NCBI GenBank assembly: GCA_035290185.1
Contig: DATDUW010000022.1
Coordinates: 32,428-96,427 of the forward strand
Origin: DATDUW01 sp035290185
GTDB taxonomy: Bacteria > Patescibacteriota > Patescibacteriia > UBA9934 > GWF2-40-263
Length of the DNA: 64,000 bases
Reading direction: 5' to 3'
This document shows positions 31,593 through 40,016 of this stretch, piece by piece. Every line of letters starts with the position of its first letter. The first letter of the stretch is position 1. Below the pieces are notes generated by a model. It saw only the letters and a list, made by a program, of their open reading frames with translations. It made no database searches and was not told the origin of the DNA. Position numbers and translations under genes: made by a program.

Positions 31593-33341
31593 ATGTCCCA
31601 AACGCCCAATTTCGATGCCAAAATAAAAACGATTCTCGACGCGACCGTGCCGGGAGAACGGGTATGTGAACTCACGGGAGAGAAGTGGATGATGGACAAA
31701 GAAGAAATCGGCTGGTACCGGAAATTTAACGTTCCGCCTTCCAAATATAGTCCCTTGGCGCGGATGAAGCTCTTGTACAGCTACTTCATCGTCTTTGATG
31801 TGTGGTACAACCGCCATGCGGAAACAGGGAAGCTGTTGGTCTCAACTATTCATCCGGCAACAGGTATTCGCGTTCTTCCTGACACGGAGTGGTTTGCGAA
31901 GGACTTTTCTAGCCTTGGTTTGAATCTGGATTTGGCAAAGCCTTTTTTTGATCAGTTTTATCGGCTTGGCCGAACCGTCCCCCGGGCAGCCGGATACAAT
32001 TTTGTGCCACCGGAACACTCTCTTGCTTTCCTTTCTTTTGGGGATCGCGACAGTTATTTTGTTCTTGCCAGCCAGACGGAGCGGTGTTTTTCTTGCACGA
32101 ACGTTTCTGTAGCTCAAGACTGCACGGAAGCAGCTATGATGCAGGCAGGAACCTTATCTTGTAATATCCTTCATTCCAATCGTATTTTTCAGAGTGCGTT
32201 CGTGCGTGAGAGCTATGATTGCATGGATTGTCGTTTCATTTTTGATTGCCGCGACTGTGAACATTGTTTCATGGCCGCCAACAAGCGGCACAAGAAATAT
32301 CTTTTTTTCAACGAGCAGTTATCGAAAGAAGAATGGGAACGTCGCGTCGCGGAAATCGACCTTTCCTCTTGGGTGGTGAGGCAAAAATATGAACAGAAGT
32401 TTCATGAATTCCTTGTCGGGGCTCTGTGGCCAGAAAATTTTAACGTAAATGAAGAAAGATCTTTGGGCGAATATTTAAACGGTTGCATTGACTGTCGCGA
32501 GTGTTACTATCTTTCTACTCCCGGTTCTGAACACCTTGATCACGTAACTTACGGATTAGGCGACACCCCCTCCCACGACGTTTATCTGAGTACGGGATCG
32601 ATCAGTTCATCGGATTCTTACAATAGCGTGGGTATCAATCGCTCTTCCCAAATCAAGTTTGCCCTTTCCGTCAACGCGGACGGCTTTGACTGTGAGTACT
32701 GCGAATCGTGTTTCAACTGTGAACACTGCTTCGGCTGCGTGGGGCTCCGTCACAAGAAATTCTGTATTTTGAACAAGCAATACACGGAGGAGGGATATGG
32801 GAAGATGCTCGATGAACTCAAATGTGCCATGCTGGAACGCGGTGAGTATGGCGATCTTCCTCCAGCGAAGTTCTCGACCCAGGTCTGCGAAACATCCGGG
32901 CTTGGGGTCGTGTACAGCGCCACACCCGAAGAATGTCGTCTCTTTGGGGCTGCAGAAATCAAGCCTTCTGACGAGGGAGCCGAAGGACCTGTCTTGGACC
33001 CTGTTTCCATTCGTCCCATTTCAGAGATTCCGGATCGAATGACTTCCGAAGACAGTGAAACTCTTTCGAAGAAGACCTGGTGGGATGAGTTGATGGGTCG
33101 TCGATTCGCCTATCTCAAACCGGAACTGGAACTGTACCAGCGCTTGAAAATTGCTCCGCCTCGGGCGCATCCGACAAGAAGGATCGTTGACCTTTACCAA
33201 CAGATGAACACGCCGATTTTTGAAGAAAGGGTTTGTGCTTCGTGTGGAAAGGGAATGACGGTTGCCAAGAATGCGGCTTATCCGGATCGGAAGATGTATT
33301 GCAAGGCGTGTTATTTTCAATATCTCGAGCACTATGGCTAA
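31593..33341 (+). CDS. Cys-rich zinc-ribbon protein, array copy E
   Basis: 582 residues, standard layout and close relative of copy B. Module 1 is FIFDCRDCEHCFMAAN. Module 2 keeps the six-Cys ladder (DC-EYC-ESC-FNC-EHC-FGC, about 368-384) and LNKQYTEEGY. C-terminal CASCGKG ... YCKACY. Strong identity to B in the ladder and the last ~75 residues suggests recent duplication or gene conversion. Its last 8 nt overlap copy F as ATGGCTAA, the same junction as B/C. Confidence 0.8.
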   Translation: MSQTPNFDAKIKTILDATVPGERVCELTGEKWMMDKEEIGWYRKFNVPPSKYSPLARMKLLYSYFIVFDVWYNRHAETGKLLVSTIHPATGIRVLPDTEWFAKDFSSLGLNLDLAKPFFDQFYRLGRTVPRAAGYNFVPPEHSLAFLSFGDRDSYFVLASQTERCFSCTNVSVAQDCTEAAMMQAGTLSCNILHSNRIFQSAFVRESYDCMDCRFIFDCRDCEHCFMAANKRHKKYLFFNEQLSKEEWERRVAEIDLSSWVVRQKYEQKFHEFLVGALWPENFNVNEERSLGEYLNGCIDCRECYYLSTPGSEHLDHVTYGLGDTPSHDVYLSTGSISSSDSYNSVGINRSSQIKFALSVNADGFDCEYCESCFNCEHCFGCVGLRHKKFCILNKQYTEEGYGKMLDELKCAMLERGEYGDLPPAKFSTQVCETSGLGVVYSATPEECRLFGAAEIKPSDEGAEGPVLDPVSIRPISEIPDRMTSEDSETLSKKTWWDELMGRRFAYLKPELELYQRLKIAPPRAHPTRRIVDLYQQMNTPIFEERVCASCGKGMTVAKNAAYPDRKMYCKACYFQYLEHYG

Positions 33342-35076
33342 TCAAACGCCAAATTTTGACGCCAAAATCCAATCCATCCTCGACACCCTCGTGCCCAGCG
33401 AGCGCATTTGTATTTTGACAGGTGAAAAGTGGTTCATGGATGAACGGGAAATCAAAATCTATCGTTCGTTTAACGTTCCTCCGCTTGATATTGCCCCGAA
33501 TACTGTCTGGAAATGGCTGGCTTATTTTGATACGGGCTATCAGTTTTGGTGGAACAAACATGCTGAGACGGGGAAGCCGGTTCTTTCATTTCACCATCCT
33601 GCTTCGGGTATTCGTGTCCTGCCGGATGAAGAGTGGCACGCGCGGGATTTTTCTACCATGACGTATCCTTATGATCCTTCCCGTTCATTTTTTGAACAGA
33701 TGCGTGAATTCGAACTCCAAGTTCCTTTTCTTGCTTCTTATCATTTCGTTCCGCCGGAGCGTTCCATTTCTTTGGTTTCCCTTGGGGACAAGGACAGCTA
33801 TTTCGTTTTAAGCTGTTCTTCCATTGATTCGTTCTATTCCGTCGGAGCTTTTCAGTCCGAATCTTCTTCTCTTGTTTTTTTGGGAGATTACATCGTGAAG
33901 TCTCATACTATTGTTCATAGCGACCGGCTTTTTCATTGCAAATACGTCCGCGAATCCCATGACTGCATGGACAGCGCGTTCCTTTTCGACTGCAGGAACT
34001 GCAAGAACTGTTTTGGAGCCACGAACAAACGGAACCGTCAGTACATTTTTTTCAATGAACAGCTCACGAAGGAGGAGTATGAAAAGCGGGTGGGCGCCAT
34101 TGATCTTGGTAGTCGGAAGATCCTAAACGAATGGACAAGTAAGTTTGAAGCCTTTTTAAGAGAGCAAACGATATGGCCGGAAAATTTCAGCCAGAATTTT
34201 TCTAACTCTACGGGTGATTATTTGAACGGGGCCACGGATTGCCAGGAATGTTTTTATACATCCGAAGGCGCCTCCGGAGACTTCCGATGTGTCTTTTCCA
34301 TGGGAAACAACCACGAGAATGCTTATACATACGCTCCCATGAACGCGTCACGGACGTACCAATGCTTGGTTTCGCCCAAAGCGACAGGATCCAAGTTTTG
34401 TTTCCGCTGCCCAGGCTCCGAACAGTGCGAGTACAGTATCCAATGCAGCGATTGCCGCTTCTGTTTCGGGTGTATTGGGTTAAAACGCAAGTCGTACTGT
34501 CTTTTTAATAAACAGTACTCGGAGGAGGAATACTGGCCGATGGTTGACCGCGTAAAGAGCCGGATGTTGGATGATGGCGAATACGGGTATTTTTTCCCCG
34601 TCACCTTTTCCGGAACGTATGTCCCGGAAAGCGGGGCCGTGGTTTGGTGCGGGGCCACGGAGGAGGAATTGAAACAAATCGGAGGCAACGTTTTTGATCC
34701 GAATGACGATGGGGCGACGATGAAAACTGATTTTGATCCTTCATCCATGAAATCCGCCGCGGAGGTTCCGGATTCGATCGACGAACTTACGGACGATTGG
34801 ATTGACGTCCCGATTTATGATCCGCAGGCCAAGCGATCCTTCCGGATCTTGAAACCGGAAGCCGAACATTATCGCGCCCTCCGTATTCCGCCGCCGAATA
34901 GGCATTTTATTCCCCGGCTTCTGGAATCCGCGACCTCAGGCCAGCTGGCGGCCCTGGAACGCCATACTTGCGCCCAGTGTCAGAAACAAATCTTGGTTTC
35001 GAAATGCAACCGCTATCCGGATCGGAAGATTTATTGTACAGCCTGTTATCTTCATTATCTTGAACAAAATGGATAA
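33334..35076 (+). CDS. Cys-rich zinc-ribbon protein, array copy F
   Basis: 580 residues, standard layout. ERICILTGEKWFMDERE, FLFDCRNCKNCFGATN then FNEQLTKEEYE, module 2 CEYSIQCSDCRFCFGCIG (one ladder Cys replaced by Ser) then FNKQYSEEEYW, and C-terminal CAQCQKQ ... YCTACY. The late region AAEVPDSIDELTDDW matches copy C, supporting that B-C and E-F are a duplicated pair. Its stop overlaps the start of the next small gene by 8 nt (ATGGATAA). The start at 33334 is chosen by alignment. Confidence 0.8.
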   Translation: MANQTPNFDAKIQSILDTLVPSERICILTGEKWFMDEREIKIYRSFNVPPLDIAPNTVWKWLAYFDTGYQFWWNKHAETGKPVLSFHHPASGIRVLPDEEWHARDFSTMTYPYDPSRSFFEQMREFELQVPFLASYHFVPPERSISLVSLGDKDSYFVLSCSSIDSFYSVGAFQSESSSLVFLGDYIVKSHTIVHSDRLFHCKYVRESHDCMDSAFLFDCRNCKNCFGATNKRNRQYIFFNEQLTKEEYEKRVGAIDLGSRKILNEWTSKFEAFLREQTIWPENFSQNFSNSTGDYLNGATDCQECFYTSEGASGDFRCVFSMGNNHENAYTYAPMNASRTYQCLVSPKATGSKFCFRCPGSEQCEYSIQCSDCRFCFGCIGLKRKSYCLFNKQYSEEEYWPMVDRVKSRMLDDGEYGYFFPVTFSGTYVPESGAVVWCGATEEELKQIGGNVFDPNDDGATMKTDFDPSSMKSAAEVPDSIDELTDDWIDVPIYDPQAKRSFRILKPEAEHYRALRIPPPNRHFIPRLLESATSGQLAALERHTCAQCQKQILVSKCNRYPDRKIYCTACYLHYLEQNG

Positions 35077-35482
35077 CTTTATGGCAAAAATTTATCAATT
35101 TCCAGGCGGAAGAGGGGAAGGGACTCGGGGATTCATTCCGTCACCCTTGGAAGAGAAAAATGAGAAAACAGACCAAGGCGGTAAGGAAGGAGAAGAAATG
35201 GCTGACCGTCCCGAAGACAAGCCGGAACCGGAGCGGTATCTGAACATTGTTGAATTTGTCGCCCTTCTTGAAACCATTACCCCAGTGTTGGCTCGATTGA
35301 GTTCACGAAAACGGGAAAACAAAATCAGACTCTTTCTTGAAATGGTCCGGACGTATTCCGATCAGGAATTGTTCGGGTGGGTGAATCGATCGACGGTCTC
35401 TCAAAGACGCCGCTATCCCTGTTTCTTTTCGGCTATCATCGAAACATTGAAGGAGAGGGATTTGATGCCGCGATCCCGTTAG
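35069..35482 (+). CDS. Small hypothetical protein inside the Cys-rich array
   Basis: 137 residues from the ATG at 35069; 35081 (MAKIYQF) is an alternative. A polar, charged N-terminal half (about 10-50) is followed by a helical, basic second half (YLNIVEFVALLETITPVLARL, RENKIRLFLEMVRTYSDQELFGWVNRSTVSQRRRY). It is not related to the Cys-rich proteins and has no Cys cluster. I recognise no family. The 8-nt overlap with copy F and 6-nt gap to copy G mark it as part of the same transcription unit. Confidence 0.65.
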   Translation: MDNFMAKIYQFPGGRGEGTRGFIPSPLEEKNEKTDQGGKEGEEMADRPEDKPEPERYLNIVEFVALLETITPVLARLSSRKRENKIRLFLEMVRTYSDQELFGWVNRSTVSQRRRYPCFFSAIIETLKERDLMPRSR

Positions 35483-35488
35483 TTTGAT

Positions 35489-37219
35489 ATGCTATCGCGC
35501 ACGCCAAAATTTGACGCGAAGATAACAGACCTTTTGAATGCGGTTCCCCTAGGAGAACGAACGTGTTCCATGACAGGAGAAACATGGACGTTTGATCAGG
35601 AACACTTGGATTGGTGCCGGCGGCTGCAAGTTCCGCCTTCCTCGATTTCGCCGAAGACACGCGTCAAAATTCTTTTGGGTTTTGCCACAGGAATTGCCCT
35701 CTGGAAAAAAACGCATGCGTGGACGGGAGAACCGATCTTATCTTGCGTTCATCCGGACAGCCCTTACCAGATTATAACGGACAAGGAATGGCACGCGTTT
35801 GATCCGTCGGAACCGTCGGGAGAACTTGATCCAAATCAATCTATTTTGCCGCAAATCGAACGTCTGGCGTATTCGATTCCCGTGCCGGCTTTATGTGATA
35901 CGGGAACGAATGCCAACACCGTTGGGGTGGATCTCGTGAATGCCGTGGATTGCTACATGGGATTCGGGGGATTGGACATGAAACGACTTATGTATTTTTC
36001 GGTTGGAACAGGATGCGAAGATTCGGTCGACTTGACGAATAATTATTCCTTACGCGAGTCGTTTTCTTCAAACCATTGTGAACGGCTATTCAGATGCCAG
36101 TTTACCTTCGAAAGCCGCGATTGCCTGAATACCGCTTTTCTTTTTGATTGCCGAAATTGCGAGTTTTGTTTCGGAGCTGTAAACCAACGCAACAAAAAGT
36201 ATCTCTGGTTTCATGAGCAGCTTTCCAAAGAGGAATGGGAGCGGCGGCGGGCGCGCGCGGATTTGCGCTCATTCGCGGTATTCCGGGAATGGGTGGGGCG
36301 ATTTCGTGATTTTATCGAAAAGGAAGCGGTTTGGCCTGAGAACTTTAATGTCGGATCGGAAGATTCAACAGGCGACTATCTTTCCGATTGCCTCCGTTGT
36401 CACAAGGGTTTCTGGCAGAAAGGATCGCGTGATTGTTTTTGGTCGCCGTTCAATGAGCAGTGCGAGGGATGTTCTTTTGTCGTGTGGGCGGGCCATGACT
36501 CCGATTCCTATTCCAGTAACGTTTTTGCTTGTCAGGGAATGCGTTGCTGTTCCCTTGGTCTCTATTCTCGAAACCTTGAATACTGTTTTCTATGCGTCAG
36601 CTGTGAAGACTGTTTTGGTTGCGTTGGCCTCAAGCACAAGCGGTTCCATATTTTCAACCGACCGTATTCCGAAGAAGAATATTGGAAACGGGTAGATGAG
36701 ATCAAAACGAAGATGTTAGAACGGGGAGAGTACGGAATGATTTTTTCGGCCGCCATGTCCCTCATGGGATTTCCGTTTTCCGCCGGAGATTCGTTCCATG
36801 GTTACACGGAGCTGGAACGGAAACAGTTTGGCATTCCAGACTATGATGTGACCAAGGGTTCGGTCATTAATCCGGACGGTTCGGCCCTGCGTTCGGAAGA
36901 TATCCCCGACCATCTGGACCACATCGACCCTTCCCGTTTCGTTGGCAAGCCGATCTATGATTCACAAGCCAAGCGGTTTTACAGCGTGACCCCGCAGGAG
37001 TTCACTTTTTATCAACGCCACCGTCTTCCGTTTCCGCGCCAGCACTTTCTCTCGCGACTCAAGAACTTGTTCGTCTATTGCAACGGCCCGTTTGCGGAAG
37101 AATCCTCTATCTGCGAATCCTGCGGCAAATCGCTTTTGGTCCATCCCAACCGTCAGTTTTCGAAGCGAAGGATTTTGTGTGAGGTGTGTTATTTGGCGTA
37201 TTTGGAAAAGAACGGATAG
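35489..37219 (+). CDS. Cys-rich zinc-ribbon protein, array copy G
   Basis: 576 residues, standard layout. N-terminal ERTCSMTGETWTFDQE, module 1 FLFDCRNCEFCFGAVN then FHEQLSKEEWE, module 2 EYCFLCVSCEDCFGCVG then FNRPYSEEEYW, C-terminal CESCGKS ... LCEVCY. It groups with copy D (LLGFATGI, RLPFPRQHFLSRL). It is the last member; a tRNA-Asp with its own promoter follows 82 nt after the stop. Confidence 0.8.
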   Translation: MLSRTPKFDAKITDLLNAVPLGERTCSMTGETWTFDQEHLDWCRRLQVPPSSISPKTRVKILLGFATGIALWKKTHAWTGEPILSCVHPDSPYQIITDKEWHAFDPSEPSGELDPNQSILPQIERLAYSIPVPALCDTGTNANTVGVDLVNAVDCYMGFGGLDMKRLMYFSVGTGCEDSVDLTNNYSLRESFSSNHCERLFRCQFTFESRDCLNTAFLFDCRNCEFCFGAVNQRNKKYLWFHEQLSKEEWERRRARADLRSFAVFREWVGRFRDFIEKEAVWPENFNVGSEDSTGDYLSDCLRCHKGFWQKGSRDCFWSPFNEQCEGCSFVVWAGHDSDSYSSNVFACQGMRCCSLGLYSRNLEYCFLCVSCEDCFGCVGLKHKRFHIFNRPYSEEEYWKRVDEIKTKMLERGEYGMIFSAAMSLMGFPFSAGDSFHGYTELERKQFGIPDYDVTKGSVINPDGSALRSEDIPDHLDHIDPSRFVGKPIYDSQAKRFYSVTPQEFTFYQRHRLPFPRQHFLSRLKNLFVYCNGPFAEESSICESCGKSLLVHPNRQFSKRRILCEVCYLAYLEKNG

Positions 37220-37254
37220 AGTTCGGTAAGGAATCCGTCATTCACCCAATACCC

Positions 37255-37283
37255 TTGCATCTCAAACCGTGCCCTGTTATATT
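37255..37283 (+). promoter_or_regulatory. Promoter of tRNA-Asp
   Basis: TTGCAT, 17-nt spacer, TATATT (37278-37283), 18 nt before the mature tRNA 5' end. Confidence 0.7.
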
Positions 37284-37301
37284 ATTATGCGTAATAAGTT
37301 T

Positions 37302-37379
37302 GGGTCGGTGGTGTAGCCCGGTTAACACGTCTCCCTGTCACGGAGAAGATCGAGGGTTCGAATCCCTTCCGACCCGCCA
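37302..37379 (+). tRNA. tRNA-Asp (anticodon GTC)
   Basis: Acceptor GGGTCGG / CCGACCC, D-arm GTGTAG...AACAC, anticodon arm TCTCC-CTGTCAC-GGAGA with GTC, T-arm GAGGG-TTCGAAT-CCCTT, discriminator G and an encoded CCA. It folds as a normal cloverleaf. It marks the downstream border of the Cys-rich array and could be an integration site, though no matching att repeat was seen. Confidence 0.95.
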
Positions 37380-37413
37380 AAAATCCTTCGCTAATTTTAG
37401 CGGAGGATTTTTA
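37379..37413 (+). terminator. Terminator of tRNA-Asp
   Basis: AAAAATCCTTCGCT / AGCGGAGGATTTTT hairpin with a 6-nt loop and a T-run, directly after the CCA. Confidence 0.8.
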
Positions 37414-37486
37414 TATACGGACGGGACAGTTGGAAAAGTTTGAAGTCGAACCGCATAAAGTAAGTAATGTGTTCATGTTGGATTTG

Positions 37487-37495
37487 TGATATAAT
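37487..37495 (+). promoter_or_regulatory. Extended -10 promoter of the 37504 lipoprotein gene
   Basis: TG-A-TATAAT ends 8 nt before the ATG. There is no obvious -35. The transcript would be essentially leaderless. Confidence 0.65.
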
Positions 37496-37503
37496 AGCTT
37501 CAT

Positions 37504-37905
37504 ATGAGATTCTTATCGGTAGCAATTTTTAGTTTGACTTTCCTTCTTATCGGAGCTGGGTGTATTCAATCCCCTCTGTTTGAATATATCGTCAAAAATG
37601 CCGATGATACATGTCCTGAAGGACAAAAAATGAGCTATACGTTCACGGGCGCAGGTTTTGCCGAAAGCGGTTGTCGTGATATTGCTCCCGATGCTGGCAA
37701 GGTGTGTAGCAGTAATGAAGATTGTACAAATGATTGCTTCGTCACTTCGGACTATTTAGATCAATTGGATTGTATTGACACACGGACGCTGTGCTCTGAG
37801 ACGCAATCTTGCAGTGGTATTCGTGGACGCTGTGAAGCAATCCCAGGCGAAGCGGGTATCACTATTCCAAAGTCAAATACAGTTTACGCATTCTGTGATG
37901 AGTAA
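37504..37905 (+). CDS. Cys-containing lipoprotein of unknown function
   Basis: 133 residues. Lipoprotein signal MRFLSVAIFSLTFLLIGAGC (lipobox IGAGC). The mature part has many cysteines (CPEGQKM, CRD, CSSNEDCTNDC, CID, CSETQSCSGIRGRC, FCDE) spaced like a small disulfide-rich extracellular domain. There is no enzymatic motif. It stands alone; 275 bp of non-coding DNA follows, in which I see only weak inverted repeats and the promoter box at 38140. Confidence 0.7.
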   Translation: MRFLSVAIFSLTFLLIGAGCIQSPLFEYIVKNADDTCPEGQKMSYTFTGAGFAESGCRDIAPDAGKVCSSNEDCTNDCFVTSDYLDQLDCIDTRTLCSETQSCSGIRGRCEAIPGEAGITIPKSNTVYAFCDE

Positions 37906-38139
37906 AAATACATTCCCACACGTCCCGCCAGAAAATCACGTGGGGTTCATGGCAAGCCATTAAGTTGCATCGAATGATTTGCCAAGGATCTCAGGTGGTT
38001 TTTGATTTTCCTCGGTTGATTCATAGAAATCCCGCACATCACATGGTGTTGGGTGCGGCGCTCCTTAGATTCCGTCGATTTTCTTGCATAAAGACTGTTG
38101 ACAAGCTATCGCAAAACCCCTGAAGATCGTCTAAATCTG

Positions 38140-38172
38140 CTTCATCCTCTCTTCATGATTATTCGCTATACT
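38140..38172 (+). promoter_or_regulatory. Response-regulator box (11-bp direct repeat) and -10 before the two-component operon
   Basis: CTTCAT (38140-38145), five bases, CTTCAT (38151-38156), then TATACT (38167-38172). The second half-site starts 16 nt before the -10 and overlaps the -35 position; no -35 consensus is present. The arrangement fits direct-repeat boxes of OmpR-family activators. The ATG at 38181 is nearly leaderless. Confidence 0.7.
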
Positions 38173-38180
38173 AAGCGAGT

Positions 38181-38843
38181 ATGAAAATACTCGTCGTCGA
38201 AGACGAACCCAAGCTCAATAAAGGTCTGGTGACCGGCCTGCAGCAACGCGGGTACGCGGTTGATTTCGCATTGGATGGCGATGAGGGGGAGAAGCTTGGA
38301 CGGGTCAATGACTATGACCTGATTATCCTTGACATCATGATGCCCAAACGGGACGGCCTGGAAATTTGCCGAAATCTACGGGCAAAAGGCGTTCAGACGC
38401 CGATTCTTTTTTTGACCGCGCGAGACACGGTGGAAGATAAGATCGCAGGACTTGATCTTGGCGCCGACGATTATTTGGTGAAACCGTTTTCCTTCGAGGA
38501 GCTGGCTGCGCGCATTCGGACACTGTTGCGACGTGCACCTCTGGCGACAGGTGACGTGCTAACATTGAATGAACTTCGGCTGGATACGCGTTCACAAACC
38601 GTCACGATTAAAGATAAACCGATCGACCTGACTTTGCGTGAGTACGGTCTCCTGGAATACTTACTGCGAAATAAAGGAGCTGTGGTGACCCGCGACGACA
38701 TTCTGACACATGTATGGGATCGGTTCTTCGACTCATTCAGTAACGTCGTCGACGTCCATTTGAAAAACCTGCGAAAAAAATTACCGACGGCATATGCGAA
38801 ACATATTGAAACGGTCTGGGGCAAAGGATACCGACTTGTTTAG
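38181..38843 (+). CDS. OmpR/PhoB-family response regulator
   Basis: 220 residues. Receiver domain 1-120 with acidic pocket E7/D8, phospho-acceptor Asp51 (LIILDIMMP), Thr79 and Lys101 (LVKPF). The C-terminal winged-helix DNA-binding domain is at about 125-220 (LTLREYGLLEYLL, VDVHLKNLRKKL, IETVWGKGYRLV). It likely binds the CTTCAT-N5-CTTCAT boxes before its own gene, before the 40017 gene and before the efflux operon. It overlaps the sensor kinase gene. Autoregulation is inferred from the box, not shown. Confidence 0.93.
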   Translation: MKILVVEDEPKLNKGLVTGLQQRGYAVDFALDGDEGEKLGRVNDYDLIILDIMMPKRDGLEICRNLRAKGVQTPILFLTARDTVEDKIAGLDLGADDYLVKPFSFEELAARIRTLLRRAPLATGDVLTLNELRLDTRSQTVTIKDKPIDLTLREYGLLEYLLRNKGAVVTRDDILTHVWDRFFDSFSNVVDVHLKNLRKKLPTAYAKHIETVWGKGYRLV

Positions 38844-39840
38844 TCATCAATTTCGTCGTTCTCGGCTCATTCTTACGGTTATCTACGTCGCTATTCTAGC
38901 GGTTATTCTTTTTTCGTCGGCAACGATCACCCGTTCGATTTTCTCGCAAAGACTCACAGAGCGATTTCATTCCTATCAAGACTTTCGTGGACCTCGCCCT
39001 AAGCAGATGCCCGCCCCACCAGATGCCGATGCCGTTCGTGGTGACTTGCTCCAAGTGACGATGGTCGTCAACGGTTTCTTCCTTGTGGTTGCTGGAGGAC
39101 TTAGCTACTTGCTGGCCGGGATCACCCTGCGTCCAATCCAATTAGCATACAACAAACAACGTCAATTCTTGAGCGATGCCTCACACGAGCTTCGCACACC
39201 GCTTGCCATTCTCCAAACGAACCTAGAGAACGAACGAGAAGCGACCAAGAATCCAACAACACAGAACGCTATCGAGAGCCATCTTGAGGAAGTCGCTCGC
39301 ATGAGCCATCTCGTGGGAGACCTGCTTACTTTGTCGAGATTGAGCGATGGAAAAAATAATGCACAGAAGATGCACGCCGTGGATTTGGCATCGACGGTGA
39401 GGACATCCGTGGATCGCTTGCGGACAATGGCTAAAAAGCATGGCATTGGCTTGATCTTAGAAGACGACAATCAGCACATCTCCGTTTTGTCCCCGAGCGA
39501 AGACGTACTTATGGAGGCGGTGACTAACGTGATCCACAATGCAATCGTTTACAACAAGGATGGGGGCCGGGTGGATGTTTTCGTGGACGTTCAAGGCCTC
39601 TACGCGACGATCTTGGTTCGAGATACCGGCGTCGGAATCGCCAAGGGAGAAATCACAAAAGTGTTCGATCGTTTTTACCGCTCGGAAACAAGCCGCTCCC
39701 GACAAACAGGGGGCAGTGGTCTCGGCCTCTCCATCGTTCAGTCCATCATGCACACCCTTGGCGGGTCGATCACGATCACGAGTGCACCTGGCAGAGGCAC
39801 GTCGGTGGTACTTACATTGCCAATCCACAAAGCTTCATAA
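38794..39840 (+). CDS. Two-component sensor histidine kinase
   Basis: 348 residues from the ATG at 38794. Two TM segments (about 25-43 and 88-109) flank a short 45-residue extracytoplasmic loop. Then come SDASHELRTPL with phospho-His131, the N box (NVIHNAIVYN), G1 DTGVGIA and G2 GSGLGLSIV. The loop is too small for a large ligand domain, suggesting membrane or partner sensing. The start could be a TTG at 38836, which has AAAGGA 7 nt before it and overlaps the regulator stop by only 8 nt. The kinase pairs with the preceding regulator. Confidence 0.92.
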   Translation: MRNILKRSGAKDTDLFSHQFRRSRLILTVIYVAILAVILFSSATITRSIFSQRLTERFHSYQDFRGPRPKQMPAPPDADAVRGDLLQVTMVVNGFFLVVAGGLSYLLAGITLRPIQLAYNKQRQFLSDASHELRTPLAILQTNLENEREATKNPTTQNAIESHLEEVARMSHLVGDLLTLSRLSDGKNNAQKMHAVDLASTVRTSVDRLRTMAKKHGIGLILEDDNQHISVLSPSEDVLMEAVTNVIHNAIVYNKDGGRVDVFVDVQGLYATILVRDTGVGIAKGEITKVFDRFYRSETSRSRQTGGSGLGLSIVQSIMHTLGGSITITSAPGRGTSVVLTLPIHKAS

Positions 39841-39866
39841 TTACTTCATGGCACATTTGCTAGGGT
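39833..39866 (+). promoter_or_regulatory. Response-regulator box and extended -10 before the 40017 gene
   Basis: CTTCAT (39833-39838, across the kinase stop codon), five bases, CTTCAT (39844-39849), then TGC-TAGGGT (-10 at 39861-39866), with 17 nt between the second half-site start and the -10. It has the same design as the boxes at 38140 and 40626. A leader of about 145 nt precedes the 40017 start; it contains a 49-codon frame from an ATG at 39871 whose TGA overlaps the ATG at 40017. I cannot tell whether that frame is translated. Confidence 0.65.
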
Positions 39867-40016
39867 GAACATGCGACTAGGGAAACGCGAAACCGTGGAA
39901 CACACGGAGCAGGGTCAATGTGGAACGTCTGGAAAGATTCTTTCGATCTGGACGTCGCCAAATGCGGCCTATCCTCGGTTGCCAAGCCTGTTTATTAAAT
40001 CACCTAACGTGCTTTT

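Noticed and set aside
23634..37219. CoA-transferase (CaiB/BaiF) identity for the Cys-rich proteins
   Set aside because: I recall that name attached to similar Patescibacteria proteins, but the sequences show no CoA-transferase motifs; the Cys modules and zinc ribbon argue for a separate, uncharacterised family.
37906..38139. Hidden gene in the gap before the two-component system
   Set aside because: No open frame of useful length with a start signal; a TTGACA at 38099 lacks a matching -10.
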